NCBI GenBank assembly: GCA_022708025.1
Contig: JAKIZM010000022.1
Span: forward strand, 1-48,010
DNA length: 48,010 nucleotides
Source of the DNA: Bacteroidota bacterium
Lineage (GTDB): Bacteria > Bacteroidota > Ignavibacteria > Ignavibacteriales > Ignavibacteriaceae
Direction: 5' to 3'
The position numbers were made by a program, and so were the translations under genes. The notes below the pieces were generated by a model. The model was not told the origin of the DNA and searched no databases. It was given only the letters and a program-made list of their open reading frames with translations. Positions 44,133 to 48,010 of this stretch are shown here, one piece after another (positions within the stretch are counted from its first letter, which is position 1; each line of letters opens with the position of its first letter).

Positions 44133-44704
44133 ATTGAACTGAAGAACTATCCTAATCCATTTAATCCCACAACAAAAATAAAGTTTAGTATTCCATCTGT
44201 CACTCTTCGATCCCGCAGAACGGGACAAGCACGCTCAGAGTGACAAGCGGATTTTACGGTGTTTTATTTCACAGTCATACTGACGAATGTCAGAATCTCT
44301 TAAGTAAACACTTTGCTGAAATAAACCTGGCGGTCACTCTTCGATCCCGCAAAACGGGACAAGCACGCTCAGAGTGACAAGCGGATTTTACGGTGCTTTA
44401 TTTCACAGTCATTCTGACGAATGTCAGAATCTCTTAAGTAAACACTTTGCTGAAATAAACCTAGTGGTCACTCTTCGACTCCGCTCAGAGTGACAATTTG
44501 GTGAGATTAAAAGTTTATGATATACTCGGCAATGAAGGCGCAACTTTAGTTAATGAATACAAACCAGCAGGTAACTATGAAATTGAATTCAACAGTCATT
44601 CTAACGAAGGTTAGAATCTTTCTGGCGGAATATATTTTTATATTTTAAGAACAGGTTCATTCATATATATAAAAAATGCTGCTGTTGAAATAAGAAGCCG
44701 TTAG
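44133..44704 (+). pseudogene. Decayed T9SS sorting domain split by inserted repeats
   Basis: Directly after the YbaK-like stop, in a different frame, the DNA encodes ELKNYPNPFNPTTKIKFSIPS (44136-44198), the start of a T9SS sorting domain. Then come ~300 bases of repeats with stops. At 44501 the domain resumes with VRLKVYDILGNEGATLVNEY and EIEFNSHSNEG, TAG at 44612, then NLSGGIYFYILRTGSF and a final TAG at 44702-44704. The upstream part of the gene is absent. The two halves join at exactly the place where the endonuclease I gene carries its AGTTGGCA element. A second dispersed repeat sits at 44594-44620, again the same place as in that gene. Confidence 0.8.
44201..44495 (+). repeat. Two 134-bp tandem repeats plus a truncated third, with palindromic cores
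   Basis: Unit 1 is 44201-44334, unit 2 is 44335-44468, and a shortened copy follows at 44469-44495. Full units differ at only a few bases. Each starts with a nested hairpin: outer arms CACTCT/AGAGTG, inner arms TCCCG/CGGGA. The third copy keeps the outer arms (CACTCTTCGACTCCGCTCAG, then AGTGACA) but lacks the inner hairpin. Each full unit also holds a GTCATNCTGACGAATGTCAG element and CTTAAGTAAACACTTTGCTG. The shapes match dispersed palindromic repeats common in Bacteroidota genomes. Confidence 0.9.
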
Positions 44705-44734
44705 TTAAGATGAAGTATAAAATTTTCTTAAGGT

Positions 44735-44776
44735 GGGTAAAAAAATGATTTTGAAACAAAGAAAATCATTTTTCCC
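44735..44776 (+). terminator. Long AT-rich hairpin before the protease gene
   Basis: A perfect 12-bp stem (AAAAATGATTTT 44741-44752 with AAAATCATTTTT 44762-44773) has a 9-base loop and is extended by GGG/CCC across a three-base bulge. It separates the decayed region from the protease. The remaining ~119 bases to 44895 are AT-rich and should hold the protease promoter, which I could not fix. A 15-codon frame (ATG 44745) inside the hairpin is probably not a gene. Confidence 0.5.
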
Positions 44777-44895
44777 AAGTAAATTTTATTAAAAATCAAT
44801 TTGGTTGTATAAAAATTTTTACTAACTTGAAGAAACAACTGACTTTAATTTTTAATTAAAACTTCATTTCTTAACTAACAAGAGGTCTAAAATAT

Positions 44896-47328
44896 ATGAA
44901 AGCATTTTTACAGTATCTGTTTGTGCTGTTTACAGTAGTATTTTTCTTTCTTCCATTGAATGTTTTTGGACAGCCTGCGCCACTTGAGTACTATATCCAG
45001 GGCTATAAGCTTGATTCGGGTAATCTTAATGGCAATGAAAATTACGGCACTAATCCTGAACTCGCATTTTCATCAGTAGTTGAAGTTCGCGACATTCCAT
45101 GGATACAATTACATTTTGATAAAGTTAATCTTGGAAAAGAAAGCTATATAATTATTACTTCTTTGTTCGATCATCACTGGCAAAAGCTGGATGCTACATC
45201 AATGGAGCAATGGAATAATTATAGCGCATTCTTTAACGGAAACACTGTTAAACTTGAACTTTTCGTTGCACCTTTTGATAAAGGAATATTTATCAGTATT
45301 GATGAAGTAGTTGCCGGCAAATGGTCAAATGGCGGACTGATTGAATCGCAATGCGGTCCAACTGACGACAGGATATTATCAAATCAGCCAGCAACCGGAA
45401 GATTATTAAGTGTTGGTTGTACTGCATGGATTATTCCTAATGGTAAATTTGCTACAGCCGGACATTGCCTTAGCGGAAGCGGCGCAAATGTAGTTGAATT
45501 CAATGTCCCATTATCATTACCAAACGGAACACTTCAGCATCCCGGACCGGAAGACCAGTATTCTGTTAACGCTTCAACAAAAGCTTATGTTGATGGCGGA
45601 ATAGGCAATGATTGGGGAGTGTTTGAAGTTTATCCTAATTCAATTACCGGATTAATGCCTAAACAGGCTCAGGGAGCTTTCTGGCCATTAGTTCAAGATC
45701 TTACACCTGATTCAATAAGAATAACAGGTTATGGTGTTGATTATGATAATCAAAATTATAATCAAGTCCAGCAAACACACGTCGGACCTAATGCTGGTTC
45801 AAGTGGAACTACAATGAGATATGTAACAGATACAGAAGGCGGAAATTCCGGCAGCCCTGTAATTGATGCCTTGAATAATGTTGCTGTTGGTATTCATACT
45901 CACGGAGGATGTACAACATCCGGCGGAAATAATAATGGAACAAGTACATTTAATACGGCTTTCTGGACTGCTGCTGATGAAGGAGCTGGCGGATGCCCTG
46001 TTGAGCTTCCTTCAAATCCTAATCCATCGAATAATCAAACTAATGTACCTCTTACTCTTAGCGAATTAACCTGGTCAAACGGAGCAGGTGCCAATACAAA
46101 TGAACTTTATTTCGGAACTAATCCTAATGCTCTCACACTAGTTCAAAGTGGAACTCTGGCAAACAGCTGGACGATTACCGGTGTTACTTTTGCTTATGGA
46201 ACTACTTATTATTGGAGAGTAATAGAGATTGGCGATTCCTGTAATACAAACGGAGCATTGTGGAGCTTTACCACAGTTCAGGATCCTAATTTAGTTGAGT
46301 ATTGTGAATCGTTTAATAACCTTAGCAATTGGACAATAGTAGGTCCAATGGGAATGACTAACTGGACAGCAAACAATTCCGCAAATGCTGGCGGAACACC
46401 TCCTGAGTTGAGATTATATTGGTCACCATCGTTTACAGGAAAATCTTTGATCAGATCTAATGTACTTGCTTTAATAAATAACTCACTTACAACATTTTCT
46501 TTCAGATTTTTCTTAGACTATTATGCAGCTCCAAGCGGAACAGTAACAGTAGGTATTACTTATGATAATGGTGTAACTGAAGAAGTGTTATATCAAGTTG
46601 TTAATCCAACAACGAATGTTGGTCCCAGCTTAGTGACTGGAACTTTCACTACTCCTGCATTGGGTTCAGAAAATGCAAAACTGCAGATTTCTTACGATGG
46701 ATATATATATAATATAGATTATATCTACTGGGATGACTTATGTTTAGGTCAGATAATACCTGTTGAGTTAACTTCATTTATTGCAAAAGGACTTGGAGAT
46801 GAAGTTGTTTTGAATTGGATTACTGCAACTGAAACTAATAATCAGGGCTTTGAAGTTGAAAGAGCTGTAAATACAAATTCGGATAATAAAGATTGGAAAA
46901 AAATTGGGTTTGTTTCCGGATATGGAACTACTACAGAAATGAAATTATATACATATACTGATACAAAACTTAACTCAGGAAAATATGTGTATAGATTAAA
47001 ACAAATAGATTTTGATGGAACAGTTAAATATTCACAGGAAGTAAATGCAGAAGTTTCGGTTCCATTACAGTATGCACTCGAACAAAATTATCCGAATCCA
47101 TTCAACCCTAATACAACAATTAAGTATTCAGTTGCAAACGAAGGATTTGTCAATATTGCAGTATTCAATTTACTTGGTGAAAAAGTATCAACATTAGTCA
47201 GCGAAAATCAAAAAGCAGGAAATTATGAAGTGAACTTTAATGCATCAATGCTTCCAAGTGGAGTATATTTCTATTCAATGGAAGCAGGTGATTTTAAGTC
47301 AGTAAGAAAAATGTTGTTGATGAAGTAA
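44896..47328 (+). CDS. Secreted trypsin-like serine protease with T9SS sorting domain
   Basis: The 810-residue protein has a signal peptide (to ~VFGQ, residue 26), an N-terminal region (~27-140) and a trypsin-like domain (~150-375). The catalytic triad is His190 in ATAGHC, Asp239 in GNDWGVFEV and Ser318 in GGNSGSPV. An Fn3-like domain (~380-455) with TYYWRV follows. A jelly-roll/MAM-like region (~460-615) opens YCESFNNLSNWTIVG. A module with IPVELTSFIAKG and the sorting domain NYPNPFNPNTTIKY complete the protein. It should be exported and attached to the cell surface or released. AAGAGG lies upstream of the ATG, and a strong terminator follows the stop. Confidence 0.92.
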   Translation: MKAFLQYLFVLFTVVFFFLPLNVFGQPAPLEYYIQGYKLDSGNLNGNENYGTNPELAFSSVVEVRDIPWIQLHFDKVNLGKESYIIITSLFDHHWQKLDATSMEQWNNYSAFFNGNTVKLELFVAPFDKGIFISIDEVVAGKWSNGGLIESQCGPTDDRILSNQPATGRLLSVGCTAWIIPNGKFATAGHCLSGSGANVVEFNVPLSLPNGTLQHPGPEDQYSVNASTKAYVDGGIGNDWGVFEVYPNSITGLMPKQAQGAFWPLVQDLTPDSIRITGYGVDYDNQNYNQVQQTHVGPNAGSSGTTMRYVTDTEGGNSGSPVIDALNNVAVGIHTHGGCTTSGGNNNGTSTFNTAFWTAADEGAGGCPVELPSNPNPSNNQTNVPLTLSELTWSNGAGANTNELYFGTNPNALTLVQSGTLANSWTITGVTFAYGTTYYWRVIEIGDSCNTNGALWSFTTVQDPNLVEYCESFNNLSNWTIVGPMGMTNWTANNSANAGGTPPELRLYWSPSFTGKSLIRSNVLALINNSLTTFSFRFFLDYYAAPSGTVTVGITYDNGVTEEVLYQVVNPTTNVGPSLVTGTFTTPALGSENAKLQISYDGYIYNIDYIYWDDLCLGQIIPVELTSFIAKGLGDEVVLNWITATETNNQGFEVERAVNTNSDNKDWKKIGFVSGYGTTTEMKLYTYTDTKLNSGKYVYRLKQIDFDGTVKYSQEVNAEVSVPLQYALEQNYPNPFNPNTTIKYSVANEGFVNIAVFNLLGEKVSTLVSENQKAGNYEVNFNASMLPSGVYFYSMEAGDFKSVRKMLLMK

Positions 47329-47345
47329 TCTTTCATAAGCCTCTG

Positions 47346-47380
47346 AAAAGAGAGCTTTATTTATTATAAGGCTCTCTTTT
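47346..47380 (+). terminator. Rho-independent terminator after the protease
   Basis: A 15-bp stem (47346-47360 with 47366-47380, arms AAAAGAGAGCTTTAT and ATAAGGCTCTCTTTT, one G-T pair) closes on TTATT, with T-rich sequence after it. It starts 18 bases after the stop. Confidence 0.85.
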
Positions 47381-47712
47381 ATAATTTTTAGTAACTATAT
47401 AAACAAATTATTAACAGTTGGATTTTAAATACGACTAATAAATAATTAAGATTTGAACTTTCTATAGAGTATTCGGTGCGACTGTTCAATCCTTAATTTA
47501 AGCTCTTCTATAAGAGGTTTCTATTCAAAAGTCAAACAAAAAGTTCTTGTCATCCTCTTTAATTCATTTCTTCAATAAACTGTAATACAAATCTTTCCCT
47601 CGCATATCATCTAAATGTATGGTTGACCATTAAAGCCTGCAAGTGTCTTTCCACTGAAAAAAATAATGAAGTGGCTATTGTATATAAAATAAAATATTAT
47701 TAATATTGTGCA
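47381..47712. other. Gap without a recognisable gene
   Basis: AT-rich sequence without a coding frame I can support. It contains a small hairpin CTCTT-CTAT-AAGAG near 47502-47516. It also contains GTGCGACT at 47476-47483, whose inverted copy AGTCGCAC lies at 47959-47966, i.e. the two flank the truncated regulator gene. Confidence 0.4.
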
Positions 47713-47749
47713 CCCTATATAGGGATACAACCTCTTAGTAGGGGATACA
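47713..47749 (+). promoter_or_regulatory. Candidate operator upstream of the truncated regulator
   Basis: The 12-bp palindrome CCCTATATAGGG (47713-47724) is followed by GGGATACA twice (47722-47729 and 47742-47749), 20 bp apart. It ends 17 bases before the ATG at 47767. TrmB-family and many other HTH proteins repress their own gene, so an autoregulatory site is possible. Confidence 0.4.
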
Positions 47750-47766
47750 TTATAGAAAGGAAGAAT

Positions 47767-47895
47767 ATGGAAGACCTAAAATATAAATTACAACAGTTAG
47801 GATTATCAGGCAGAGAGGCAGAAGTATATTTAGCACTACTTCAAACAACAAACCTCTCAGCGCCTGAAGTTGCAAAGTTAACACCTGACTTGTGA
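47767..47895 (+). pseudogene. Truncated TrmB-family HTH regulator (first 42 residues)
   Basis: ATG 47767, with AAAGGAAG upstream, opens a 42-residue frame: LQQLGLSGREAEVYLALL followed by LSAPEVAKLT. This is the start of the TrmB-type winged helix domain, up to about the recognition helix, where TGA (47893-47895) stops it. Full-length members have ~250 residues. The following 115 bases to the window edge show no continuation of the domain in any frame I could recognise, so this looks like a broken gene rather than one nonsense codon. A very short functional HTH peptide is unlikely. Confidence 0.65.
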
Positions 47896-48010
47896 CAATT
47901 AAAAAAAGAGGCAAAAAAGTTTTGATTATGGCTTAAAAACGTTACTTTTTAAACTGTTAGTCGCACTAATCTGGTCAATATGAGTAAACTACACATTAGA
48001 ACTACAAAAA

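Noticed and set aside
44201..44468. The 134-bp repeats as a CRISPR array
   Set aside because: Units are adjacent with no unique spacers and contain nested palindromes; no cas genes are present.
44745..44792. 15-codon frame with AAGGTGGG upstream, possible leader peptide
   Set aside because: It is formed by the arms of the hairpin at 44735-44776, and there is no regulated partner with a matching amino-acid bias.

Overview
The window is AT-rich chromosomal DNA, most likely from a member of the Ignavibacteria/Chlorobi side of the Bacteroidota. The main reason is the set of secreted proteins ending in a type A type-IX-secretion (T9SS) sorting domain with the NYPNPFNP signature. One is cut by the left edge (1-168), four are intact (C25 peptidase, beta-propeller protein, endonuclease I, trypsin-like protease) and one has decayed at 44133-44704. 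No T9SS machinery, rRNA, tRNA, CRISPR array or intact transposase gene was found.

Layout, left to right. (1) 472-7596, plus strand: a tight partner-switching operon with three SpoIIE/RsbU-type PP2C phosphatases that carry different sensor modules, one STAS anti-anti-sigma factor and one RsbW-like kinase. (2) 7684-16272, plus strand: a type I restriction-modification island, hsdM - interrupted small gene - DUF1828/DUF1829 gene - hsdS - DUF3800 gene - hsdR - small zinc-metallopeptidase-like gene, coupled by overlapping start/stop codons. (3) 16606-24354: a gingipain-like C25 peptidase, a seven-repeat propeller protein and a secreted endonuclease I, all with T9SS sorting domains. (4) 24407-27143, minus strand: AlkD-like, alpha/beta hydrolase, DUF2905 and NUDIX genes, apparently one operon. 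(5) 27369-30232, minus strand: a GAF sensor whose histidine-kinase core lacks the phospho-accepting His, followed 2 bp later by a PAS hybrid histidine kinase with a receiver domain.

(6) 30306-44131 is the most unusual block. On the minus strand, two oligopeptide-type ABC permeases are followed 17 bp later by a PknK-like kinase (Hanks kinase + ATPase + TPR). That gene overlaps a sigma-54 activator with a degenerate receiver. Next comes a well-formed -24/-12 sigma-54 promoter in front of a small Sec-exported protein made of seven near-identical 16-residue repeats, and then an outer-membrane-type protein with an HELVH metallopeptidase domain. The two matching ABC ATPase genes and a YbaK-like gene diverge on the plus strand. 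I read this as a kinase-to-sigma-54 circuit controlling a secreted repeat protein. A peptide-signalling loop (export, processing, re-import, TPR sensing) is a speculative but testable extension.

(7) 44132-48010: a decayed T9SS domain invaded by 134-bp repeat units, a trypsin-like T9SS protease, and a truncated TrmB-family regulator at the right edge. Several dispersed palindromic repeats sit at the same places inside different sorting domains, either in frame (endonuclease I) or disrupting the reading frame (decayed copy).
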